Shown here piece after piece: positions 1 to 6,038 of a stretch of DNA of 12,607 bases (its first letter is position 1; every line of letters begins with the position of its first letter). Where the stretch lies: positions 1 through 12,607 of the forward strand of contig CANQEC010000049.1 of the NCBI GenBank assembly GCA_947594335.1. Reading direction: 5' to 3'. The notes beneath the pieces are model-generated. The model searched no databases, was not told where the DNA came from, and was given only the letters and a program-made list of their open reading frames with translations. This stretch comes from an uncultured Lachnospiraceae bacterium. Its GTDB lineage: Bacteria > Bacillota > Clostridia > Lachnospirales > Lachnospiraceae. Both the position numbers and the translations under genes were made by a program.

Positions 1-2
1 CC

Positions 3-341
3 ATGGCCACAATTTATGAAAAACTTAAAATGATGAGGGAGAAAGCAGGCCTGCGGCAGGGACAGATTGCGGACTATTTGGGAGTAACTCAAACTTTCAT
101 ATCAAAGGTTGAAACCGGAGAAAGAAACCTTACTGTTGATCAGTTGGAAAAAGTTGTGAATCTTTATGGATATAGCCTTGCTGCATTTGCGGATATGGAG
201 GATGAGCCCCATCCGATCCAATTTGCGTTTAGAGCACAGGATGTCAGCCAGGAAGATTTGCGTATTATTGCCGATATAGGGAAGATTGCAATCAATAGCA
301 GATTCATGGCGAAAGTACTGGAGGGATCAAATGTTGGATAA
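3..341 (+). CDS. XRE/Cro-family HTH transcriptional regulator
   Basis: A 112-residue protein with an N-terminal Cro/C1-type helix-turn-helix at about residues 5-60. The recognition region includes Q-I-A-D-Y-L-G-V-T-Q-T-F-I-S-K-V-E-T-G, the classic signature of DNA-binding repressors of phage, toxin-antitoxin and stress modules. The remaining 50 residues have no recognised domain and probably mediate dimerisation or contact the next gene product. The stop lies inside the next gene (11-bp overlap), so the two are translationally coupled. XRE proteins paired with ImmA/IrrE peptidases usually repress their own operon until the peptidase inactivates them; that role is inferred here. The ATG sits two bases into the window, so its ribosome site and any upstream extension cannot be seen, but the length and position of the HTH fit a complete protein. 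Confidence 0.88.
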   Translation: MATIYEKLKMMREKAGLRQGQIADYLGVTQTFISKVETGERNLTVDQLEKVVNLYGYSLAAFADMEDEPHPIQFAFRAQDVSQEDLRIIADIGKIAINSRFMAKVLEGSNVG

Positions 342-1086
342 GCTGGATCTCAGCACAAAAGCACAGGAACTAAGGGAATTGCTGGGAGAAGATGCCAATT
401 CACCGGTTGACATTTTTTCTCTTGCAAACCAGATCGATGGACTTACACTCGTGTTTTATCCTCTCGGAGAAAACATCAGCGGAATGTGCGTGCGGGATAA
501 TAAGATAAAACTGATAGCGATTAACTCGACTATGTCATATGGTCGGCAGCGGTTTTCACTTGCCCATGAGTTGTACCATCTGTATTTCGATGATGAATCG
601 GGCTTTGATGTTTGCTCTAAAAAGCTTGATCCCAAAAGTGAGAATGAGAAGTGCGCGGATCAGTTTGCCTCCTACTTCCTCGCACCATACAAGTCTTTGA
701 GGGCAACGATAAAGAGGGCAGTTGGTGGCGGCCAGCTATCTATGCAGCATGTTATTGCGCTTGAGCAATACTTTGGTATGAGTCATCTGGCAATGTTTTG
801 GCGACTGGTCTCGGAAGGATATCTTTCTTCTGATAAACTTAAAGATTACAGTTCCGGAGTCATGTCTGCGGCAAGGTACCTCGGATTTGATGATAAATTG
901 TATAAACCGACACCTGTTGAATTGCAGAAAAGAACGTATGGGCACTATCTGAAGCAGGTAGAAGAGCTGCGGCAAAAAGACTTAGTCTCTTCAGGAAAGA
1001 TCGATGAACTGTTACTTGATGCTTTTCGCGATGATATTGTGTTCGGCCTGGATGAAGATGATCAGGGAGGAGATGCAATTGACTGA
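331..1086 (+). CDS. ImmA/IrrE-family metallopeptidase
   Basis: A 251-residue predicted zinc peptidase. Residues 75-83 carry R-F-S-L-A-H-E-L-Y-H, giving the HExxH metal site (H79, E80, H83). About 23 residues later comes E106-x-x-A-D-x-F-A, the usual place of the third ligand and the family's E..A..FA helix. No signal peptide or membrane segment is present, so it acts in the cytoplasm. Family members (ImmA of ICEBs1, IrrE of Deinococcus) cleave a partner XRE-type repressor to induce its regulon. The adjacent XRE gene is the obvious candidate substrate (inference). I chose ATG 331 over the upstream in-frame ATG 286 because GGAGGG sits 6 bases before 331 and the overlap with the upstream gene is then only 11 bp. 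The roughly 100 C-terminal residues are charged and not recognised. The end overlaps the PIN gene by 14 bp. Confidence 0.88.
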   Translation: MLDKLDLSTKAQELRELLGEDANSPVDIFSLANQIDGLTLVFYPLGENISGMCVRDNKIKLIAINSTMSYGRQRFSLAHELYHLYFDDESGFDVCSKKLDPKSENEKCADQFASYFLAPYKSLRATIKRAVGGGQLSMQHVIALEQYFGMSHLAMFWRLVSEGYLSSDKLKDYSSGVMSAARYLGFDDKLYKPTPVELQKRTYGHYLKQVEELRQKDLVSSGKIDELLLDAFRDDIVFGLDEDDQGGDAID

Positions 1087-1627
1087 GAAGTATTTCTTTG
1101 ATACGGATTGCCTCTCCGCTTTTCTTTGGGTTCGTGAGGAGAGCATTCTGGCGAGGTTATATGCAGGAAGAATTATTTTGCCTACACAAGTCTATAATGA
1201 GCTTCAGAAAATTCCTCATCTTCTGGCGCGGATCGATACGTTGAAGAATAATGGGGATCTTTCTGTTGAGAGTATGGAAGCAGGTTCTGAGGAATACAAC
1301 GATTACCTGCAAATGACAACCTCGCCCGAAGCAGGGATGAGGATTATTGGCAGAGGCGAAGCCGCCGGAATTGCTATGGCGAAACAGAGGGGCGGAACGC
1401 TTGCCAGCAATAATCTGCGTGATATCCGTCCATATGTGGAGAAATATGAGATATCACATATTACGACCGGGGATATTCTGATTGAAGCCATGGACGCCGG
1501 AATTATCACAGAAGCAGAGGGTAACACCATCTGGTCGGATATGATTCGAAAACGCCGTATGCTTCCGACAACAACTTTCTCTGAGTATTTGGTGAGCTAC
1601 TATAAGCCAGAAGGGGAAGAAGAATAA
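1073..1627 (+). CDS. PIN-domain predicted ribonuclease (toxin-like)
   Basis: A 184-residue protein with the acidic pattern of a PIN nuclease. It has D10-T-D near the N terminus after a hydrophobic strand, E43 in Y-N-E-L, E96 in G-R-G-E-A followed by an alanine-rich helix, and D117 in N-N-L-R-D. These would form the metal-binding RNase site. The layout (G.GEA.A....A, then a short strand and S-N-N-L-R-D) resembles the DUF3368/COG2405-like PIN group by memory, not by search. The start at 1073 is favoured over in-frame 1004 because GGGAGG lies just upstream and it overlaps the peptidase gene by 14 bp, as in coupled operons. The C-terminal 40 residues extend past the usual PIN fold. Its likely role is the effector of the XRE-peptidase module, either a type II toxin or a defence nuclease. 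Its target is unknown. No terminator is visible after the stop. Confidence 0.8.
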   Translation: MQLTEKYFFDTDCLSAFLWVREESILARLYAGRIILPTQVYNELQKIPHLLARIDTLKNNGDLSVESMEAGSEEYNDYLQMTTSPEAGMRIIGRGEAAGIAMAKQRGGTLASNNLRDIRPYVEKYEISHITTGDILIEAMDAGIITEAEGNTIWSDMIRKRRMLPTTTFSEYLVSYYKPEGEEE

Positions 1628-1769
1628 CTGCTTCAGAAAACAAGTAAATACCAGAGCAATTATGGACTGTTCTACGGATGATTTCTGTGCAAAACACATG
1701 GAAATCCCGGGAACAGCTTTTTTGTGTCACAGGAAATCAGCTGCTGGCGCAGCCGTATAAAGAAATTTA

Positions 1770-1800
1770 TGCAACCTTCTTAAGGTTTCTTTTCTCTAAT
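1770..1800 (+). promoter_or_regulatory. Candidate ECF sigma autoregulatory promoter
   Basis: TGCAAC (1770-1775) is followed after 17 bp by TCTC at 1793-1796 and then TAATAGATGA. TGCAAC with CGTC about 16-17 bp downstream is the pattern I associate with Firmicute ECF sigma factors of the SigV/ECF30 kind. Here the -10 reads TCTC rather than CGTC. It lies 43 bp before the ECF gene start, as expected for self-activation. The -35 overlaps a perfect inverted repeat AACCTT-CTT-AAGGTT (1773-1787). The rest of the 215-bp gap after the PIN gene shows no other recognisable element. Confidence 0.6.
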
Positions 1801-1842
1801 AGATGAAGACAATAAAGTGTGCGCACACAGAAAGGGTGAAAC

Positions 1843-2358
1843 ATGACAAAGGACGAGTTTGCGGAGATGGTACTGGAGTCAACAGACAGCCTGTACCGTA
1901 TCTCAAAAGGCATTTTAAAAAATGACAGCGACTGCGAGGACGCGGTCTGGGAAGCAGTCAGCATTGGTTTTGCGAAGCTGCCTGCCCTGCGGCAGGAACA
2001 GTATGCAAAAACGTGGCTGATCCGCATCCTGATTCACGAATGTTACCGGATACTGCGGGAGAAAAAGCGGTCTGCGGATGCGGATATAAACCGGATGGAG
2101 GACGGCGCGTCTTTTGGAGGCCAGGCAGATTATTCAGCGCTGTATGAGTCTCTGCTTCGGATGGAGGAGAAGTATCGGCTTCCTCTGGTTCTGTTTTATC
2201 TGGAGGGCTATTCCGTAAAGGAGATCGCGGACATCCTGAAGGCTCCGGAAGGGACGGTCAAAAGCCGGTTAAGCAGGGGAAGAAATTATCTGCGGGAAAT
2301 CATGGCGGCAGATTATCCGGAGGAGTTTGGAAGGAAAGAAAGACCCAGTCACTGTTAG
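1843..2358 (+). CDS. ECF (group 4) sigma-70-family RNA polymerase sigma factor
   Basis: A 171-residue sigma factor with only the sigma2 and sigma4 domains. Sigma2 spans about residues 5-75 (the D-S-D-C-E-D-A helix, then K-T-W-L-I-R-I-L-I-H-E-C, the core-binding and -10-melting region). A short acidic linker follows, then sigma4 at about 105-155 with Y-L-E-G-Y-S-V-K-E-I-A-D-I-L-K-A-P-E-G-T-V-K-S-R-L-S-R-G, the helix-turn-helix that reads the -35. There is no membrane segment. AAAGGG lies 7-8 bases before the ATG. The gene after it begins 15 bases downstream of the stop and encodes a one-pass membrane protein, the usual arrangement for sigma and anti-sigma. An upstream TGCAAC-type promoter suggests autoregulation. 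The family is involved in cell-envelope or antimicrobial stress responses; the specific signal here cannot be read from the sequence. Confidence 0.92.
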   Translation: MTKDEFAEMVLESTDSLYRISKGILKNDSDCEDAVWEAVSIGFAKLPALRQEQYAKTWLIRILIHECYRILREKKRSADADINRMEDGASFGGQADYSALYESLLRMEEKYRLPLVLFYLEGYSVKEIADILKAPEGTVKSRLSRGRNYLREIMAADYPEEFGRKERPSHC

Positions 2359-2362
2359 GAGG
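2357..2362 (+). promoter_or_regulatory. Ribosome binding site that fixes the anti-sigma start
   Basis: AGGAGG overlaps the TAG stop of the sigma gene (2356-2358). It rules out the in-frame GTG at 2362 as a start, because that codon overlaps the Shine-Dalgarno itself, and points to ATG 2374. The 11-base spacing is a little long, which may lower anti-sigma translation relative to optimum. Confidence 0.7.
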
Positions 2363-2373
2363 TGCGGACAGGT

Positions 2374-4482
2374 ATGAAAGATGAAAAGAGACTGAAAAAG
2401 AATATTGAGGAGACGAGAGGAGAATTTGAAAAGCTGCGGGAGGCGTATCCTCAGACGCCGGAACATTTTCGGGAGACGGTGCGCAGAGCGGTGCAGCTGC
2501 AGATGGAGCAGGCTGCCTCTGCCGCCCCAAAAGCGCGGCGGACAGGGAAATGGAGCAGACTGCGTTTTCTGATTCCTGTTGCTGCAGCGTTCGCCTGCGC
2601 CGGAATTGCGGTAGCGGCAGGCGGAAGCGCGCTGTTTGAATATCTGGTCAGAAGCGGGGTATTTTCAGGATCGGAGGAGGAGATATTGATCCAGGATAAT
2701 CTGCCGCAGGAGGCCGAGAATCTTCCGGGAGCTGTCTACGGGGATCGGGAGACGGCGGACAAAGACTGGAAGGAGCCGCTGTTTACTGTGACGGAGGCGT
2801 ATTTTGACGGTTCAGAATTTTATTTTACGGCGGAACTTTCGAAGGAAGGGCAGAATTATGATCTGAGTATCCGGGATCATGTGAAGATCAACGGACAGGA
2901 CGCCGGACAGAATTGTGGTTTTGCGCCGACGGAAGATCCAAACGTCTATATCGGAAGAGTTTTGGTGACGGACGCGGCGGCGCTGACGCAGAATCCGGAA
3001 TCCGGGATGGTGACGCTGGAGCTGACGGTCAACGCGTCTCCGAAGCTGGAAGAAGCTGCGCAGTATTACACGTGGAAGGACGAGGATGCTTACCGAAGTC
3101 TGTATCAGACCGGAGCGTTTACTTATTCGCTTCCTGCTTCTGAAGGCGAAACGGAAACGAACGGCGGGACGGCGGAAAAAATGGAAGTGCCCTACTATGT
3201 GCTTACCTGGGAGGATGCGCTGCTGACTTATACGCCGCAGAAGCTGACGGTGGAAATTGCGCTGCCGGATAGTGGTATCCCTTCAGAAAAACAGGAAGTC
3301 ACGGTTGTGCGGCAGCAGGAGGAACCGGTTGATACAGGGGAACCGGCTGATACAGGAGAACCGGTCGATACAGGGGAACCAGCTGATACAAGGGAATCAA
3401 TTGATACAGGGGAGCTGGCCGATATCGGGGAGCCGTCCGGGCAGGAACTGGCTGATGGGACAAAAATAACGGAGCAGAACTTAAACGAGGAGAAGATGGA
3501 AACCGGTAAGAGCGCGCAGACAGGCCCGCTTCCGAAGGAAGGTACGGAAAATCCACTGCCGATAACCATCGAAAACGGTCATATCAGCGGTGCGCTTTCC
3601 AGCTCCAGCGGCGTTCTGCAGATTGATGCCGATGTAGTGCAGGAGGCGGAGACCGCTTATATTGAACTTCTGGACATGGAGAAGCTGCCGATGGAGCGGC
3701 TGATGGCGCTGTATCCGGAAGGAAATTCAGAGGACTGGCATCCGTCTTCGGAGGGTGAGGACGGTACATGGCAGTATCAGAACCGCATGATCTATGTGTC
3801 GAGCGAATACGGACATGCAAGCTATACAAATGTGGAGGCAGATACGGCGAAAACAGGAGCGGCCGCGGAACAGAAAGGGCTTGCAGATTCAGGAGAAGCA
3901 GCCGGGTCTGAGATGGACGTTATCGTGACGGAAGCAGATGCGGCGAAAACAGGAGCGGTCGCGGAACAGAAAGAGTTTGCGGATTCAGGAGAAGCAGCCG
4001 GGTCTGAGATCCTTGCCCTCCTCGGGATTGATGGCCGGACCGAAAAACTGACAGGGAACGGGGGATACCGGATTATCGGTTACCACGATGGTCTGCCGAT
4101 TGCGAACGGCTCCCAGATTTATGGCAATGGGTGGCTTTATCTGGAAAATGGGTTGCTGTCCGAACTGCAGTGGTCAGGTTCGTTTGAAGTAAGAAAGCAG
4201 GAGGAGACAGAGCTTCTGGAAATGGAGGAAGTGCTGGAACATCTGGCTGGATATCTCGCAGACGGGACGCTGCAGCTTTCGCCTGGCGGACAGCCCATAA
4301 CCCGCATTACGCTGGAATACTATCTGGATATGACCAGCGAGGGAATTACCTGCCGTCCGGTATGGAATTTCCAGGTTCCTTATCTGCAGAGTCCTGAAGC
4401 AGTGCCCGGAGAAGGACCGGAAATGTACTGTTATATCGACGCGGCGACAGGCGCTCTGGTGCGGGACGCCTGGGGATGGTAA
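2374..4482 (+). CDS. Large membrane-anchored anti-sigma-like protein with repeat tracts
   Basis: A 702-residue protein. Residues 1-60 are charged and cytoplasmic, with a P-Q-T-P-E-H-F-R-E-T-V segment resembling the N terminus of Firmicute anti-sigma factors paired with ECF sigmas (DUF4179-like, by memory). Residues 64-84 are one transmembrane helix (L-R-F-L-I-P-V-A-A-A-F...). The remainder should lie outside the membrane. It contains a beta-rich domain (about 100-315), a hexapeptide EP[VA]DTG tract (317-352), a second domain (about 375-485), a 32-residue tandem duplication (488-545), and a C-terminal domain of about 150 residues ending in C-Y-I-D-A-A-T-G-A-L-V, reminiscent of PepSY-type or YycH-like folds. 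It directly follows the sigma gene, so binding and holding the sigma factor at the membrane is the likely role. It is much larger than most anti-sigma factors, so the outer part may be a sensor or wall-contact module. The anti-sigma role is inferred from context. Confidence 0.72.
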   Translation: MKDEKRLKKNIEETRGEFEKLREAYPQTPEHFRETVRRAVQLQMEQAASAAPKARRTGKWSRLRFLIPVAAAFACAGIAVAAGGSALFEYLVRSGVFSGSEEEILIQDNLPQEAENLPGAVYGDRETADKDWKEPLFTVTEAYFDGSEFYFTAELSKEGQNYDLSIRDHVKINGQDAGQNCGFAPTEDPNVYIGRVLVTDAAALTQNPESGMVTLELTVNASPKLEEAAQYYTWKDEDAYRSLYQTGAFTYSLPASEGETETNGGTAEKMEVPYYVLTWEDALLTYTPQKLTVEIALPDSGIPSEKQEVTVVRQQEEPVDTGEPADTGEPVDTGEPADTRESIDTGELADIGEPSGQELADGTKITEQNLNEEKMETGKSAQTGPLPKEGTENPLPITIENGHISGALSSSSGVLQIDADVVQEAETAYIELLDMEKLPMERLMALYPEGNSEDWHPSSEGEDGTWQYQNRMIYVSSEYGHASYTNVEADTAKTGAAAEQKGLADSGEAAGSEMDVIVTEADAAKTGAVAEQKEFADSGEAAGSEILALLGIDGRTEKLTGNGGYRIIGYHDGLPIANGSQIYGNGWLYLENGLLSELQWSGSFEVRKQEETELLEMEEVLEHLAGYLADGTLQLSPGGQPITRITLEYYLDMTSEGITCRPVWNFQVPYLQSPEAVPGEGPEMYCYIDAATGALVRDAWGW
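3322..3429 (+). repeat. In-frame 18-bp minisatellite encoding EP(V/A)DTG repeats
   Basis: Six consecutive 18-bp units begin at 3322, 3340, 3358, 3376, 3394 and 3412. They encode EPVDTG, EPADTG, EPVDTG, EPADTR, ESIDTG and ELADIG, with a partial seventh unit EPS. The first four units are nearly identical in DNA and alternate V and A; the last two have drifted. This looks like a flexible acidic linker between two extracytoplasmic domains. Copy number could vary by slippage without breaking the frame. Confidence 0.9.
3835..4008 (+). repeat. 96-bp in-frame tandem duplication
   Basis: Copy 1 begins at 3835 (E-A-D-T-A-K-T-G...) and copy 2 at 3931 (E-A-D-A-A-K-T-G...), an offset of exactly 96 bp (32 codons). 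About 26 residues of each copy align, ending in A-D-S-G-E-A-A-G-S-E, with only a few amino-acid changes and near-identical DNA such as the shared GATTCAGGAGAAGCAGCCGG. It lies between two folded-looking parts of the anti-sigma-like protein and is probably a linker that expanded recently. Confidence 0.88.
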
Positions 4483-4623
4483 AGCTTTGCGCGGCATTCG
4501 CCGGACAGACAGGCGGGATAAAAATGCTAAAACAGGGGATAACAATACATTCCGGACTGTCAGAGCCTCTGATATGCTCCCTTTCTTTGACTGGCTGATG
4601 TTATAAGCTTTTTTAGGGAGAGG

Positions 4624-4652
4624 TTGACTGCAAAAAGAAAATTTGATAAACT
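4624..4652 (+). promoter_or_regulatory. Candidate sigma-A promoter for the secreted-protein gene
   Basis: TTGACT (4624-4629) matches the -35 consensus at five of six positions. After exactly 17 bp comes TAAACT (4647-4652), four of six matches to TATAAT. Transcription from here would give a leader of roughly 190 bases before the gene at 4852. It is one of several possible placements, so confidence is limited. Confidence 0.4.
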
Positions 4653-4686
4653 GAGAATATGCAAAATGTAACAGCGTTCATTGTAT

Positions 4687-4703
4687 TGAAAAGACAGTTT
4701 TCA
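4687..4703 (+). promoter_or_regulatory. Inverted repeat, possible operator
   Basis: TGAAAA GACAG TTTTCA is a perfect 6-bp inverted repeat with a 5-base centre, about 35 bp downstream of the candidate promoter. It could be a dimeric regulator site (for example for the OmpR-type regulator downstream, untested) or a weak leader hairpin. Confidence 0.3.
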
Positions 4704-4851
4704 TAGAAGGTCAGCCGGATAAGATCCGACAGCACCCGGAATTTTGCATTCCACATAAATTCCAAACAGACGCCACGCATATTCCTCATTCATGGCTTAT
4801 TCTGTAATCACTGACGAAGAGAAGTCAGATAAATGAAAGGTGGTATAAGCT

Positions 4852-5220
4852 ATGAGAAAAAGAAAAATTGTTATGTCTGCCGCGGCGGCAGCGCTTGCTT
4901 TAATAATTGGATGTGTACCCGCGTCTGCGGCTGAAACCGGAACGTACAGCTATCTGACCGGACGGCAGCGCAGCGTCGGACGCAATGATCTGTATGCACA
5001 GGCGGAACAGCTTCCGGAGGATGAGCGCGACGCTTTTCTCGCGGAACATGGAATCGGAGATACGCCGTACTCTGAAGAAGCTGCAGCGTCCTACAGCTAT
5101 GTTGCCGGACAGCAAAGAGGTGCGTCTTTCCGTCAGAGCAGCGATGCAGAGCGCACGCAGGATACGTCCGGATACAGCTATGTTACAGGTCAGAAGCGCG
5201 GCGCAAGTTATAGCAGGTAA
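4852..5220 (+). CDS. Small secreted protein with three YSY..G..RG repeats
   Basis: A 122-residue precursor. Residues 1-26 are a signal peptide: basic R-K-R-K, an alanine-rich hydrophobic core, then A-S-A at 24-26 before A-E-T, a fitting signal peptidase I site. The mature part of about 96 residues has three related motifs: YSYLTGRQRS (32-41), YSYVAGQQRGASF (81-93) and YSYVTGQKRGASY (108-120). The middle (45-78) is an acidic, probably helical segment. There is no lipobox, LPXTG anchor, cysteine pair or catalytic motif; the only cysteine (C21) lies in the signal peptide. I do not recognise the family. It sits upstream of, and co-oriented with, a two-component system 147 bp away, so it may be regulated by that system or be part of its input. 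AAAGGTGG precedes the ATG by 8 bases. Possible roles include a processed peptide, a surface protein or a ligand; none is proven. Confidence 0.82.
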   Translation: MRKRKIVMSAAAAALALIIGCVPASAAETGTYSYLTGRQRSVGRNDLYAQAEQLPEDERDAFLAEHGIGDTPYSEEAAASYSYVAGQQRGASFRQSSDAERTQDTSGYSYVTGQKRGASYSR

Positions 5221-5245
5221 TTCGGTGCCGCACTGAGTCCTGATC

Positions 5246-5271
5246 GGGCAGGAGGAGTTTTCCTCCTGTCC
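5246..5271 (+). terminator. Strong hairpin after the secreted-protein gene (no U-tract)
   Basis: Bases 5246-5256 pair with 5261-5271 (11 pairs, one G-U) around a GTTT loop, 25 bases after the stop codon. It is strong enough to stall polymerase but is followed by GC-rich sequence rather than T residues. It may therefore act as a 3' stabiliser, processing site or partial terminator rather than a classic intrinsic terminator. Confidence 0.45.
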
Positions 5272-5274
5272 GCC

Positions 5275-5325
5275 GCGCGGCCCGTGTGCTGCGTCAGCAG
5301 CTGTCTTCCTTACACGGGCCTGCGC
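5275..5325 (+). other. Long GC-rich nested stem-loop in the two-component leader
   Basis: GGCCCGTGT (5279-5287) pairs perfectly with ACACGGGCC (5312-5320). The stem extends by four more pairs (5275-5278 with 5322-5325) past one bulged T. Inside, GCTGC-GTCA-GCAGC (5288-5301) forms a second perfect stem with a four-base loop, followed by a 10-base pyrimidine-rich strand. The structure ends 41 bases before the response-regulator start. It matches no riboswitch class I know; it could uncouple expression of the two-component genes from the secreted-protein gene. Confidence 0.55.
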
Positions 5326-5366
5326 ATGAGAATGGGACTTTTATGTAGACTGAAGGGGAGGAAAAC

Positions 5367-6038
5367 ATGGCCTGTCTGCTGGTTGTCGATGATGAGAGAG
5401 ATATCGTGGAGCTTATTTCCCGCTTTGCAGAACATGAGGGTTATACAGTCGATTCAGCCGGAAACGGCGCGGAGGCGGTTGCTCTGTGCCGAAAGAACGA
5501 CTATGATCTGATTATCCTTGACATTATGATGCCTGGGATGGATGGGTTTACGGTCTGCAAAAAAATCCGGGAAGAAAAGGAAATCCCGGTCATCATGCTT
5601 TCCGCGCTGGGAGCGGAGTATGATAAACTGATGGGGTTCGAACTTGGCATTGACGATTATGTGGTAAAGCCGTTTTCTCCCCGTGAATTAATGGCGCGGG
5701 TGAAGGCGGTTCTTCTGAGAAGCGGGACAGATAAACAAAAAAATGAGATTGTGATACAGGGAATCAGGATCAACACGACGGCGCATGAGGTTTTTATTGA
5801 CGGGGAAAAGAAGGAGCTGACCGCAAAAGAGTATGAGCTGCTTGTTTATCTCGTTCGGAATAAGGGCATCGCGCTGACAAGAGAAACGATTTTAAACGCA
5901 GTATGGGGCTATGAATATTTCGGAGACAACCGCACAGTTGACTGGCAGATCAAGCTGCTGCGCGGGAAGCTGGGACAGTATCGGAGGTGCATCGTAACTC
6001 TGCGGGGAACGGGGTATCGGTTTGATGATAAGGCGTAG
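5367..6038 (+). CDS. OmpR/PhoB-family response regulator
   Basis: A 223-residue cytoplasmic transcription factor. The receiver (1-118) has all canonical residues: acidic pair D8-D9, phosphoacceptor D52 in L-D-I-M-M-P-G-M-D-G, S79 and K101 in V-V-K-P-F. A short linker leads to an OmpR-type winged-helix DNA-binding domain (about 127-221) with E-L-T-A-K-E-Y-E-L-L and D-N-R-T-V-D, ending in R-G-T-G-Y-R-F. The usual VH after TVD is WQ here, a small departure in the recognition helix. GGGGAGG lies just upstream of the ATG. Its stop overlaps the kinase gene by 14 bp, so the pair is coupled. It should bind direct repeats upstream of its targets; the secreted-protein gene upstream is the natural first candidate (inference). 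Confidence 0.95.
   Translation: MACLLVVDDERDIVELISRFAEHEGYTVDSAGNGAEAVALCRKNDYDLIILDIMMPGMDGFTVCKKIREEKEIPVIMLSALGAEYDKLMGFELGIDDYVVKPFSPRELMARVKAVLLRSGTDKQKNEIVIQGIRINTTAHEVFIDGEKKELTAKEYELLVYLVRNKGIALTRETILNAVWGYEYFGDNRTVDWQIKLLRGKLGQYRRCIVTLRGTGYRFDDKA

Larger units (their letters stand above)
4483..4851 (+). other. 369-bp intergenic region
   Basis: No gene is supported on either strand. It contains a candidate sigma-A promoter (4624-4652), a TGAAAA-N5-TTTTCA inverted repeat (4687-4703), and a small CTGAC...GTCAG stem (4811-4815 with 4824-4828) just before the ribosome site AAAGGTGG of the secreted-protein gene. It is AT-richer than the flanking genes. I see no clear intrinsic terminator for the anti-sigma gene: a T-run at about 4609-4614 has no good stem directly before it. 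Confidence 0.6.

Noticed and set aside
286..330. Upstream ATG for the ImmA/IrrE gene
   Set aside because: It would create a 56-bp overlap and has no ribosome site; ATG 331 has GGAGGG 6 bases before it.
1004..1072. Upstream ATG for the PIN gene
   Set aside because: The extra 23 residues precede the first PIN strand and overlap the peptidase gene deeply; ATG 1073 has GGGAGG just before it.
4577..4619. CTCCCT...AGGGAG pair around a T-run as terminator of the anti-sigma gene
   Set aside because: The six-base arms are 31 bases apart and the T-run is inside the loop, not after the stem.
5284..5511. A 75-codon plus-strand frame across the leader and response-regulator start
   Set aside because: It runs through the hairpin stem and into the regulator in another frame, without a ribosome site.
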